Assembly: GCF_000315625.1 (NCBI RefSeq)
Contig: NW_005434548.1
Span: forward strand, 2,006-48,581
Source: Guillardia theta CCMP2712
Taxonomy: Eukaryota > Cryptophyceae > Pyrenomonadales > Geminigeraceae
DNA length: 46,576 bases
Direction of reading: 5' to 3'
Shown here piece after piece: positions 21,894-31,867 of this stretch (position 1 is its first letter; every line of letters begins with the position of its first letter). The notes under the pieces were generated by a model. The model searched no databases and had not been told where the DNA came from. It saw nothing but the letters and a program-made list of their open reading frames with translations. A program made the position numbers and the translations under genes.

Positions 21894-23199
21894 GGGGGAT
21901 TGTGGGGGGGGAGGGGGGCTATTCGTAGGAGACGCTTGGAGGGCGGCAGAGCGACTAGCAGGCCCGAGGGCCCGGCAGATGGGAAGAGGAGAAAGAGAGG
22001 AGGGGGAGGGGGGGCCACAGGCTCTCTCGAGGATGAAGTTAAGCCTGTGACTCAGTCTAGCTAGAGTCGTTAATGCATGTTTTTCTGTCTCAAGTGAGCT
22101 TGGGAACTGAACCTTCAGTGATCGCACTCGACGCATCTGCCTTTGCAATTCAATGTGTGATTCAGCGGATGATGACTTTGTCTTGCCTTCGCGCCGTGAT
22201 GCGAAGTTGTCGGATCATGTATGATGTAAGCTCAGTCGCTCCCGACTGAGTCCAGCCATGTGATGAGAAAGAAGATGAGCTCGAGAAGTAAGAAGATTTC
22301 AATCTTCTTCTGAGCACCTGAAATCAGAATTTTGATGCTGAATCTAGTCGCATTGAGGATTTGAAGCCTGAGACCTGGTGCCACACCCCGAAGCTTTACG
22401 GGTTTCAGACGTCTACATTGAATGCTCAGGCACCTCCTCTGGATCACATGAAGGTGAGGTGTAGTGACGTCGAGTTTACTAGCGATGCTAGATCAGCGTG
22501 GCATACAACAGGAGGAGAGAACAGACCCTTCTAGCAGAAGAGTTTCGACTCCGCAACTCAACGCAGGCGTCAGGCCGCGCAAATGCTGGAGGAGGACCCG
22601 TGCGACGAATGATGTCAGCAGCCGATGCAGTCACTGTTCATCCCTCAGTAAATGCTTCTTTTCTCTCAAGATTGATGGCAAGTTCTACGTGGCGTGGGCC
22701 AGTCGAGGCTCTCGGACTCCGGCTCCCGGTGCCAGGCTCCCGAGGTCGGGCGGCCCGGCTCACTGGGCCCGGGGTCAGTCGCGGCTCACGCCTGTCAGCC
22801 TGGCTGGCAACCGTGACCCGTTGAACCCTGAACAAGCTTGAAGCCTCCGAGAGTCACAAATGCCCGTGGGGACAAGTTGTCGGACAGTCAGTGTGTCCCG
22901 GATGACGGACAGTGCTGCAGGTACTACACGAAGTAGCAAAGATCTATCATCTCTGTCAACACAACGCCCATCCTCCCTGCTCTGTCACGGGGAAGGGCAG
23001 AGAACACCGCGAACCCCCACAGGAGATGCTTGGGAACGGAACTTGGATAATCTTTCGTCAACGCGCCACCGTCTCCGGGCACCGGCGGGGCCCGGGCCGG
23101 CCCTACACACGGTACGCCGGCGGTGTCGTACGGTAGGCTAACACTGACTCTGTGACTCCCTGGCATGCTTTACTCAAAGGTATGAGTGAGTGAGGCTGC
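21894..23199. other. Intergenic spacer with GC-rich blocks
   Basis: It starts with the G-rich insertion after the Myb duplicate. Two GC-rich blocks follow at 22690-22790 (GGCTCCCGAGGTCGGGCGG-like) and 23060-23135 (GGGGCCCGGGCCGG-like). Between them is CCGAGAGTC (22847-22855), a string shared with 19523 and 35489. An open frame at 22498-22824 has no recognisable content and was not called. Nothing else is seen. Confidence 0.5.
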
Positions 23200-26021
23200 T
23201 CAGATCAAGTGCAGCAGCTTGCGAGCCTTCCATGTCTCATCGCTCCCACGGTCAAACCGATCTGCTGCCTGCTTGACGGCCTGACGCCCTCCTGCCCCGA
23301 GCAGTCTGTCCTGTGAGGAGATGTCACAGAGGGAGGGCAGAGCTCGGAGCTGACCTTGTACTGCAGGTTGACGCTCTTCTTCGTTCCGCCCCACATCGAC
23401 TTGCTCTTTCGAACTATCATGGTGTACAATGACCAGCTCGCCACCCGCTGCACCGCCATGTTGTCTGCATGCCGGCGCATGGCGGTGACGATGGCTTCGA
23501 TGCCTCGAGCCTGAACGATCTTCACTTGCAGCTCTTCACAGACGCTCAAGTTGCCCAAGCACATGATGGCTTTCTCCTGCACTCGCGCCTGGTCCTCGTG
23601 ACGGTGCATGGCAGCAGCAACGGCCTCAACGCCTCCGGCTTGGCTGATCTTCACTTTGGTCTCGTTGCTGAGCGCAAGGTTCCCCAGGGCACCGCAAGCT
23701 TGAGCCACCACGTCGGCGCTCCCGATGTGACGACGAATGGCGTCGATGAGCACGCGGCCTCCTCCGGCCTCGGCGATATGAGCTGCGAGTTGCGCGTCGC
23801 TGCCAATGATGTTGGAGAGAGCCCCGCACGCTCGCTTCTCAACGTACTCGCTTCCTTCATGCCGCTTCATGCTCCTCATGATCACGTCGACGCCGCCAGC
23901 CCAGGCCACCTGCCCTCGCGTCGCCTGGTCTCTCGACAAGTTTCTCAAGGCTGCGCAGGCCTGGCCCTGCACCCTCTCGCTGTCTTGATGTTCGAGCATG
24001 GCGGCGATAATGCGGTCGATGCCTCCGCCCTCACCGACCTTGACGGTCATGCGCTTGTCTTCGGCCTTAGCGAGGACCGCGTTCTTGAGGGCTCCGCATC
24101 CCTCAGCCTGCACGCCGGCGATCCCTGCATGGCGCTCCATAGCTCTTAGCACGACCTCCACTCGATCCCCTTCCGCCATGAACCCCCGGACCTTGTCCAT
24201 GCGCAGCATCTTGCGCAGGGCCCTGCACGCGCTCGCCTGCACGCCCGCGCTCTCCTCATGGCTCAGCATCGCCGCAAGAATCTCGTCGACGCCTCCAGCC
24301 TCCATCACCTTGACTTGGTTCTCCTCCTCTTGAGCAAAGTTCCCCAGCACCTCGCACGCCTTCTCCTGGAGCAAGTTGGCGGTCTTGTGCGCGCGCATGG
24401 AGGCGAGGACGACTTTGAAGGCTCCTGCTTGGACGATGTTGACCTGGTTCTCCGCTAGTCTCGAGCTCACCAACAGCACCTGACAGCCTACCTCTTGCAA
24501 GTGGACACTATCTTGCCATCGCTCCATCTGCTGTATCAAAGCTTCCACAGCCCCCGCCTCCCACATCTCCTTGTACTTGGCCTCTAGCGCGCTCCTCCTT
24601 GACGCTGCTACATCCTTCCAGCGCCCTGTAGGAGACGTCTCGCCCTCACCGCCTGCCATTGAGAGCAAAGCATTTGCCGCCAGCTCCTGCACGTCTTGTC
24701 TCGCGTGCTGCTTCATTATCTCAGTCACCTCCCGCCAGTCCTCCTTCTTCTCAGCGACATCGATGGCCCAATGGATCTTGTCCAGCAGCGTGTAAGGAGG
24801 GCGCCATGTTTCATTACTTGCCCGACCGTCCAGCAGCGTACAAGGAGGCTCACTCCACGCTTGATCGTCGCGCGTGCGAGTATCGGCTTCACTGAGTCTG
24901 CAAACAAGCTCGAGCTCATCCTCCCCTCCGAGCTCGTCCTCCCCTCCGACCTCTCTTTCTCTCTGCGCCTCAGCGCCTGTGCCGGCAGCTTCAACCTGCT
25001 CTTCTGCCTCGAAATGCTCCCACTGATCTGCCTGACGCTGGTCTGTCACGTCTGTCTGGTCGCATGGGCTCGCAGTGATCTCGAGTGGCTCGGGTATGCT
25101 GGTCTCTGTGCTGCTGGGCGGCTGCTTGGCTTCTCCTGTCTCCTGCACCTCTTGTGCGTATCGTCTTGAAGCCTCCAGCACGTGGTTGCTCATGCAGCCA
25201 GCTGGACTTTGGCAGGGGCTGATCGCCTCCTCTCTGTTGCTCAAGTCTGTGCTCGAGGAGTGTCGCTCCGTCCCTCGCCACGTCCTCACCTCACTCGGAA
25301 CGCGAGCAAGCGGGTGAAATGTCCGACATGACGGACGAGACATGCATGCAACATTGCTGAGGAGAGTTATATTGCGACCCAGCCAGTAGTACAAGCTCTT
25401 GGAGAAGGCGATGGCGTTCTTGTCCTCTACTGAAGCATCATGCCCGATCACAAAGTCCACATGCTGGCTCAGCTCCATGGCGACTACGCCCGACCAGCAC
25501 AAGTTGAGCACCACCAGCCGCAGCCTTGTGTTGCTCTCAGCCATCCCGCAAAGAGAGCGAGCGAGCTCATGGGGGGTGATGGTCTTTCCTCCTATCGTCA
25601 TCACTCCCTCCTTGGAGCCGTGGCAGGCAAGATGCAGGATGACCGGCTTGATCTCATCGACTGCTCGAGCTAGCTGCGAGATGTCTTTCTGGAAGGAGTA
25701 CTCGAAGATGACGTTCTCCGCCAAGGCCATGAGCTGAAGGTTGTTTGCGTTCTGTGCTGCTCTAGATGCTCCCTCATTGAACTTGCTGCGGATTTTGTCT
25801 CGCTCTCGTTCCACATCTAGCTTACTTCGCTCGCTTCCGTCAGCGAAGAAGAGCACCTTGTAGGGAGGCTCGCAGTTGAACAGCGCGTCATTCTCCTCCG
25901 CAGGCACCCGGGTCACTCCTTGTCTGCAGCATGCGCAGCTGCTCTTCAGGTCCACCACGTGCACCTCTCGATTTCGCACGAGCGCGCGCTCAGGACCCTC
26001 CGTTACCTCCCGCGTGGCCAT
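23200..26021 (-). CDS. CHAT-type caspase-like protease fused to armadillo repeats
   Basis: The protein is about 925 aa in two exons. ATG 26021 opens exon 1 (to 23355); a 44-nt intron (23311-23354) leads to exon 2 (to the stop at 23200), ending KARKLLHLI. Residues about 53-225 form a CHAT domain. They begin with YKVLFFADGSERSKLDVERE, then ILHLACHGSKEG with the presumed catalytic His134, then LVVLNLCWSG with Cys175, then VIGHDASVEDKNAIAFSKSL. This is the layout of bacterial CHAT peptidases. A low-complexity acidic linker (about 240-420) follows. About nine or ten armadillo-like repeats of about 42 aa (about 490-880) come next, typified by QACAALRNLS and GGVEAVAAAMHRHEDQARVQ. CHAT enzymes are caspase-superfamily cysteine proteases, often activated through fused sensor repeats; here the armadillo array would be the sensor or substrate-binding part (inference). 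No signal peptide or membrane segment is visible, so it is probably cytosolic. Confidence 0.85.
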
Positions 26022-27435
26022 GGGTATCGCTGCTCAGTAACAATGGTGGATCGCAACCCAGAGGCGATATAGGACGATAGAGTTCCCGCACAAGCTGCTG
26101 GGCTTCCGGCCAGCTTGAGGCCGCTTGAAGATTGCTGACGGAGAGTGCGCGAGGGGAATGAAAGAGACGGCAGGTCTACTTCGCAAAGATGATGAGAGGA
26201 GGGAGGTTGGAGGAAGACGAGAGAACAACAAGGTAGGAGGGTGGCAAACAAATGAGGGGATTTCAGTTAGAGAACCAGCAGAGGCTGTCACTGCTCAGAG
26301 GGCTGTAGCTGTGTCAGGAGGGTCTGGTGAGAGCGCAGGGGGCACGGCCACCGAGAGGGTAGGGAGGGAGGGAGGGAGGGAGGGAGGGAGGGAGGGAGCA
26401 AAGTTGAGCTGGGAGGAAGCGGGGGGGCATTAATTGAAGGTTTGCCGGACAGCAAGGTAAAGGTACCCCTTCTTTTGATAGTTACTACCCCGGTGGGGGA
26501 AAGGAGAGAAGGGGATGGACCTACTAATTAATGAAGGTTTACCGGCCAGTGGCGCTCTTTTCTGCGGCCGGTGGGGCCGGCCCCCGGTTCAACCGTCACG
26601 GCGACCGTTCCGAGTTCAGTGACCAGGGCATGAGTACGAGTGGGACCGGGGGGTGTTCGCCGGGCCCCCGCCGACTCATCACCGGGGCGGGGGCCGGCCC
26701 GGCCGGCCGGGCGGACTCGGGACGGTCCGACGCCGGTACCGGGGGCCCCAGCCCGGCCTCCGAGTCCGAGGCCCTCCGCTGCTGAGCCTCGGAGTACGGT
26801 CGGCCCGCCCGATCGGAGAGGCGGCCCGGCAGCTTGAATGGTTCAAGGTTACGGGTTTCCGAAGTGGCAACCGCCGTTCGCACTGCGGCCATCATGGCCC
26901 CCAAGTTTCAATTTGGCAACAATTCCCATCGTTTCCCGCCGGGAGTCCGTGGGTTCGGAACCATTGGTCACCATGGACTAATGTACTAGTGAGCACTGAG
27001 AGCTTCAAGACGGCCGGGCGGCCAAGAGTCACGGCCGCAAAGGTTACTGCTGACGGATTCACTCAAATTTAAGTTAAAAATCAGTACGAGCTGACTATAG
27101 TATCACTGTACGGACCCAGGCACGGTCACCGATGATAAGTTCGAGCTTGCAACGGCCGGTCTGAGTTCCCGGGCCACACCGTGGAAGAGCTCCGAGTCGT
27201 CCATCACGCGGCCGCGAAGCGTGCCGCACTGCAGCCTGGCAGTTTGACACGTGACGTCAATCATCCGATCACCGGAGCCCGAGACATCCCATCGAAGCTC
27301 GCAGCCAGAGCCCTCCGAAGCCCTCCCAGGCTCAGCTCGCTGCCGTCATACAGGTTGAGGCTACTCATTGCTCAGACGGTTGCTTGGAGACACTGGTCGT
27401 TATGGGCCAGCTGAGAAAACGGTCAAAGGCGCAGG
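26022..27435. other. Intergenic spacer, GC-rich block and direct repeat
   Basis: This is the promoter side of the CHAT gene and lies beyond the 3' end of the GT49 gene. The sense strand of the CHAT leader is CT-rich (26130-26260). A GGGA run fills 26363-26398. An imperfect direct repeat (ATTAATTGAAGGTTTGCCGG at 26430, ATTAATGAAGGTTTACCGG at 26527) flanks about 75 bp holding TACCCC motifs. A long GC-rich block covers 26555-26835, with a weaker continuation to about 27190. I see no gene. Confidence 0.55.
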
Positions 27436-30363
27436 CTAACTTCCAGCTGGGAGAAAGAAGACGTGCTCTACAGAGGAGAGGACAGCTCCCTGCTGCTTGA
27501 AGATGCTTGCTTGAAGATCTCTCAGCACGATTCTCAACCTGTGGTAGCCCGTCTCGAGGTCCGCGAGGACGAGGCTGACAGGGTGCGGGTCTTGGCGCAC
27601 GTGTTGCGGGAGGATGAGGTGGTGGGTCAGAGCCTCCTGGTCGGTCGCTCCTTCACTCCTGTACGCCGACAGCTGAAACCCTCCGTCCCTCGGCAGCCCC
27701 AAGACCTTGAGCTCCACCTTGTACTCCCCCCCCACCCGCTCGATCGTCTCGTCGGGAACCAGGCGGATGCTGGCGATGTCGCAGCTCTCGCTCCGCAGGG
27801 CGAGCAGCGAGCATGATCGTATCACCATCCCCAGCTGTCGGTCGGCGTGAGCCCGCACCAGACTCTGCATCAGCTGCTGCCCTAACCCGTCCGAGGCTGC
27901 GCAAGCCACGTCATCGCTCCCTCCTCGCGTCGCTCGCCGAGGATCCAAGCGCTTCGTCGCCCTGCCGCGGTCACGAGCACTCGAGGACTGCGAGGAGATG
28001 ACGAGGAAGCCCTTGGGGAGAACCGTCAAGACGTAGCCCAGCATCGCCGCCTCCAACACTAGCGACGCCCTGCCCCACTCTCCCTGCCAGTAGCCATCGT
28101 CGTACATGCCTGCTCCTTGGCTGCCCCTCCAAGCGCTCCGGTTTGCGAGGAAGAAAGGCTGGTAGCCGAGCACGTACGGCACCGCGTACGTCTCCTCTGC
28201 CTCCATCCACCTGTCGTACTCGGTGAGAGCGTGAAAGGTGCCGTAGGGTGACCAGCGAGTCGAGGGCGACCACATGCCGCATCCCAGGCATGGGATGACC
28301 AGCCCGCAGTCCTCCAGCTGCTGCTTCATGGCGGTCATGGTGAGGCCTGACGGTCTGACCTCCCAGTCACCGTCTTCCTCGTCCATCCTTGCCGCTGGAG
28401 GCCATGCGCCTGTTGATCTCAAGGAGGGGATAACAAGCAGCTCTTCCCTCCCCGTCCAACCGTTTCTGCATGCTTCCTTGATGTGCTCAGCGAGCTTGTC
28501 GGAAGCAAGCATGTTGTTGTCGGCATGCAGAATCAGCTCGTTCTTGGAGATGGCACAAGCTATCTTCCGCAGCATGTTGAGAGGATACGCGTGAATCTGA
28601 TCATCGTTCCTTGGGTCTGGGCAGGCGGAGAGCACAACCGCCTCGAGTGACTTTCGTCGTCGCACGAACCAGGGGCCAAGTTCTTGCTGCACAAACGACA
28701 AGACGTGACCATGCTCCGAGGCGTTCCTAGCGTAGAACGCAACTGCCATGTCCTCCCCCCAGTGAGCTGCGGCCCTGATGAGCTCAAAGATGTCGTCGAG
28801 CGTCGCATGAGTCGTCAGCGTCACTCCGAGCTCCTTCCCTCCTCCACCTTGACTCAGACTCACGTGACCCGCCAAGGGAGACTCGGCGTAAGGCATCGAG
28901 CCGTGGAAGACCGGACGCTGCGAAGAGGACCAGGCGTAGGAAACTTCACAAGGCCAGAGAGGGAGGAAGCGTCGGGAGATCTTAGAGATGGCAGCATCCG
29001 ACGATTCTTCTCCAATGCTGTCGTCATCTAGCACCATAGTTAGCATGAACTCTCCCGCCCAGCAGGATGGAAAGAAGAACTCGACGGAGGTGGTGCTGTT
29101 GGAGCCGTCAATGACTTTTCTTCCCTCAAACACAATCGTGTCGGTTTCATACAAGTACACTGACACTCGGAAGTTATATCTGCAGCCTTGCACCAGGCCC
29201 AGCCCGACCATCAACAACCTCAAAGGCCAACCTGCCTGAGGCTGTTCAGGCTCCAGATAGAATTGAATGCTGCACAAAGCTTCTTCCGGGTGGGGAGCTG
29301 GGAAAGTGATCGGCTGGGCACCTTGTCCAGCTTGCCCAGCTTGTTGTCCATGTGGTATGTCAGAAACGGTGTGGAGGCTGCCAAAGGGGCAGAAGCTCGC
29401 ACATCTAGCTGTTATCAGAAGCTTCCGTGCATCAAGGACTGGAAGAAGCGAGCTCAAGTTGCTGCTCTGCCTCAGTTCTGAGATCGTGACTGATACTAAA
29501 AATTCGCCCCCTGCCGGGGCCCCAAGAGGAAGCGTGTGGGAGTGATCCTTGTCAACCATTCGGACGACGGAGAAGCTGGACCACTGCTGGAGGGTTCTTA
29601 TGTCTGTGAGCAAGACTGTAACTAGCAACTCCCTGCCTGCCTGACCCTGGAGACGCAGGGGCATCGATAGAGCCTCTCCTTCAACAGTCGCGTGCTCCAT
29701 GGAGATCGACGCCGAGTTGTTTCTGACAAGCAGCACGTCATCAAACATGGTGTGAAGTTGAATTCTCCCTCCTTCCTCCGCATGATACAGCAAGACAAGC
29801 ATCTGATATTCTCCCGGCTCAGGTGTGCTCCACTCAAACGAGAAGCATCTCACTGGTTCCCGTTGATCATCAACTGAGTCCCAGCAGTCTTGAACAGCCA
29901 GGATATTCAAGCCCTGCCGCAGCTGGACTTGAAGGTGGGAAGTTTGTGTCCTAGAAGGGTCGGAGAGCTGCAATACCGCCTGCAAGGGTTCTCCTGCTGC
30001 CGTGACTCTCCAGTGTTCTTTGCTCGTCACCCACTTCCCTTCCACCCGGTCGACGCTCGCGCACAAGGAAGCTGAGTTGATGCAAGGGCAGACTGACTCC
30101 GAGTGCTTGAGAGAGGTGGAGACAGAGACTGAGAGCCGACTGCAAGAAGAAACTTTCCTCTGTTCCTCTGAGCAGGCTGGAGAAGCGGAGGGTGAAGTAT
30201 GTGCTAACAGGACCATCACTTGTATTGCCATGATGAGATGTGAAACTTTTCTGTGCCTTGAGTTATTAACTGAGTTGTAACCAGCCTTGATGGTCATGTT
30301 TACAATCATTTCTCTTTTCATCTGTCTGCCGCGACTTCTGCCTTTGAAGCTTCCATCCACCAT
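27436..30363 (-). CDS. LARGE/B4GAT1-like GT49 family glycosyltransferase
   Basis: Uninterrupted frame of up to 975 codons. The start is uncertain: ATG 30363 gives a 45-residue basic leader before the hydrophobic stretch MAIQVMVLLAHTSPSASPA, which could itself be a signal peptide from a later Met. Residues about 513-790 look like GT49, the family that adds glucuronic acid to matriglycan-type chains in the Golgi. The pieces seen are LGVTLTTHATLDDIFELI, then WGEDMAVAFYARN, then LNMLRKIACAISKNELILHA, then YVLGYQPFFLANRS, then YDDGYWQGEWGRASLVLEAA and GYVLTVLPKGFLV. At the expected metal-binding DxD (LDID-like in the family) this protein has HADNN, so only one Asp remains. Around the catalytic part, beta-rich modules recur with motifs such as PEPGEYQMLVLLYHAEE, AGEFMLTMVLDDD and ETGYHRLRIVLRD, perhaps carbohydrate-binding. 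Donor, acceptor and activity are unknown. Confidence 0.7.
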   Translation of the reverse strand: MVDGSFKGRSRGRQMKREMIVNMTIKAGYNSVNNSRHRKVSHLIMAIQVMVLLAHTSPSASPACSEEQRKVSSCSRLSVSVSTSLKHSESVCPCINSASLCASVDRVEGKWVTSKEHWRVTAAGEPLQAVLQLSDPSRTQTSHLQVQLRQGLNILAVQDCWDSVDDQREPVRCFSFEWSTPEPGEYQMLVLLYHAEEGGRIQLHTMFDDVLLVRNNSASISMEHATVEGEALSMPLRLQGQAGRELLVTVLLTDIRTLQQWSSFSVVRMVDKDHSHTLPLGAPAGGEFLVSVTISELRQSSNLSSLLPVLDARKLLITARCASFCPFGSLHTVSDIPHGQQAGQAGQGAQPITFPAPHPEEALCSIQFYLEPEQPQAGWPLRLLMVGLGLVQGCRYNFRVSVYLYETDTIVFEGRKVIDGSNSTTSVEFFFPSCWAGEFMLTMVLDDDSIGEESSDAAISKISRRFLPLWPCEVSYAWSSSQRPVFHGSMPYAESPLAGHVSLSQGGGGKELGVTLTTHATLDDIFELIRAAAHWGEDMAVAFYARNASEHGHVLSFVQQELGPWFVRRRKSLEAVVLSACPDPRNDDQIHAYPLNMLRKIACAISKNELILHADNNMLASDKLAEHIKEACRNGWTGREELLVIPSLRSTGAWPPAARMDEEDGDWEVRPSGLTMTAMKQQLEDCGLVIPCLGCGMWSPSTRWSPYGTFHALTEYDRWMEAEETYAVPYVLGYQPFFLANRSAWRGSQGAGMYDDGYWQGEWGRASLVLEAAMLGYVLTVLPKGFLVISSQSSSARDRGRATKRLDPRRATRGGSDDVACAASDGLGQQLMQSLVRAHADRQLGMVIRSCSLLALRSESCDIASIRLVPDETIERVGGEYKVELKVLGLPRDGGFQLSAYRSEGATDQEALTHHLILPQHVRQDPHPVSLVLADLETGYHRLRIVLRDLQASIFKQQGAVLSSVEHVFFLPAGS

Positions 30364-31867
30364 GAATTCAGCTGATCCCGAACTGTCCAGCTGATCCCGA
30401 ACTGTTTCCCAGCACCCGCTGCCTGGGCGTCAAGGGGTGATCTGGAGTGCTCCAGTCAAGCTGATGAGGACGCGACAGTGAAGGCCCTTGAAGTCCTCTC
30501 CTCGGAAGCTCGAGACGCAGGGATCAATCTCACTGAGTACCCCTCTACTTCACCGCTGAGTACCCCTATCGCCCTACTCGTGCTGAGGGCTTACGGCAAA
30601 AGTCTTACGCCCAGGCGGTGCATAGATCGGACAGTGACTAAGTCCAGCTCTCGAGTCCGAGCGATCTCAGTGACGGTACCACCACCGTGAGGGCCGGGTA
30701 ACTCCGACCGGGGCCCGGCCGCCAGCAGATTATAAGTGATTTTTAATACAGGTCGAACCCTCTACACAATTTCAGGCATCAGAGTATATAATAATAATAA
30801 AGTCATTTTTGGTTTTTATGACCCCTCAGTTTTACCCACCCCATTACCGACGTGTACCCAGCCATATGAGACTTTTGCATGGGGAAATCCACCGGTCTAC
30901 CAGATCTCCAACGAATAATAAATGCCACCGATGAATAAAATGTTTTAAGTTTCAAAACTGATTTCATTTGGTTTGCAGCTCCAGAGCTTTTTCCTTTGAA
31001 CAAACTCTCTCTATCTAATTTGAACTTGTTCCAATACGATTAAAAACTAAATCTCGATTCGGATACCTGAATCTACAAAAAATTCGACTATTGTTTGAAA
31101 AAGCACGGTTTAATATGAAAATACAGACAAAAGGATTTCCAAGTGTGTAAAATCCCTACCCCCCAGTTTCATCTTACCTTCAACTACCCCACCCGCTTCT
31201 TTCCACTAACTAGTTCCCCTACCCTACCGTATCCACTATAATCTACCTGGCAAAAGCCTTGTATCTCAGTACCCCTTAATCCATATCAAAATACCCTAGT
31301 CATAAGGGGCTTATCACTGCTTTACACCCCACCCCCCAGAAGTCTACCCCCCGGCATATGTACCACCCCTGCTCCCACCTACTGCATTACCCTCCCTCCC
31401 ATTCCCCATCGCCCTCGCTCTCTTTTCATTCCTTTCCCCTGCTCCGACCGCATCTCTCTCCTTCCCCTTCCCGCCCCTCCTTCCCGCCCCCCTCCCCTGC
31501 CCTCCTTCTCGACTGCAGCTGACTGCAGCCTGATTCCCAATCTTCTCGTCACTTCCGTCGTTGTACCCGTTCATTCCTAAAACCCTCTCCTCCACACGCA
31601 AACAAGAACTTACCCCGTCTCGTTTCCCTGCCGTATTTCTCCTCTTGTGCTGTTCGTTCTTGTTCTCCACCAAACCTTCGACGCACCCTTCTAGCTCCTC
31701 ATTCCTTGGAAATTGCGATACAGGATTCGTTGCAGGTTCACGGCCAATGCTGATCTTATGCCCAAATTTAAGCATGACGAACTTGAGATAGAAATTACTT
31801 GCTGCTGATACTCTTTTGATACTCAATTCATTCATTCACCATGAATGCTGATCCCTCTCCTGCTACC
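30364..31867. other. Intergenic spacer and CABLES-like promoter region
   Basis: It begins with an 18-bp tandem doublet (CAGCTGATCCCGAACTGT, 30369-30405). A short GC-rich block (30690-30722) is followed by AT-rich DNA (30730-31140). Then comes a 240-nt stretch dense in TACCCC, CTACCC and ACCCC motifs (31150-31380). CT-rich sequence (31385-31520) leads to the start of the next gene. An out-of-frame ATG at 31842 lies 26 nt upstream of the chosen start and overlaps it. No exon was recognised here. Confidence 0.55.

Noticed and set aside
22498-22824. 108-codon plus-strand frame
   Set aside because: It starts plausibly but runs into a GC-rich block; no motif or splice support.
23205-23354. Read-through C-terminus of the CHAT-armadillo protein
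   Set aside because: The frame continuing past 23354 gives a Cys/Ser/Pro tail unlike armadillo sequence; splicing the 44-nt GT-AG intron gives a helical ending instead.
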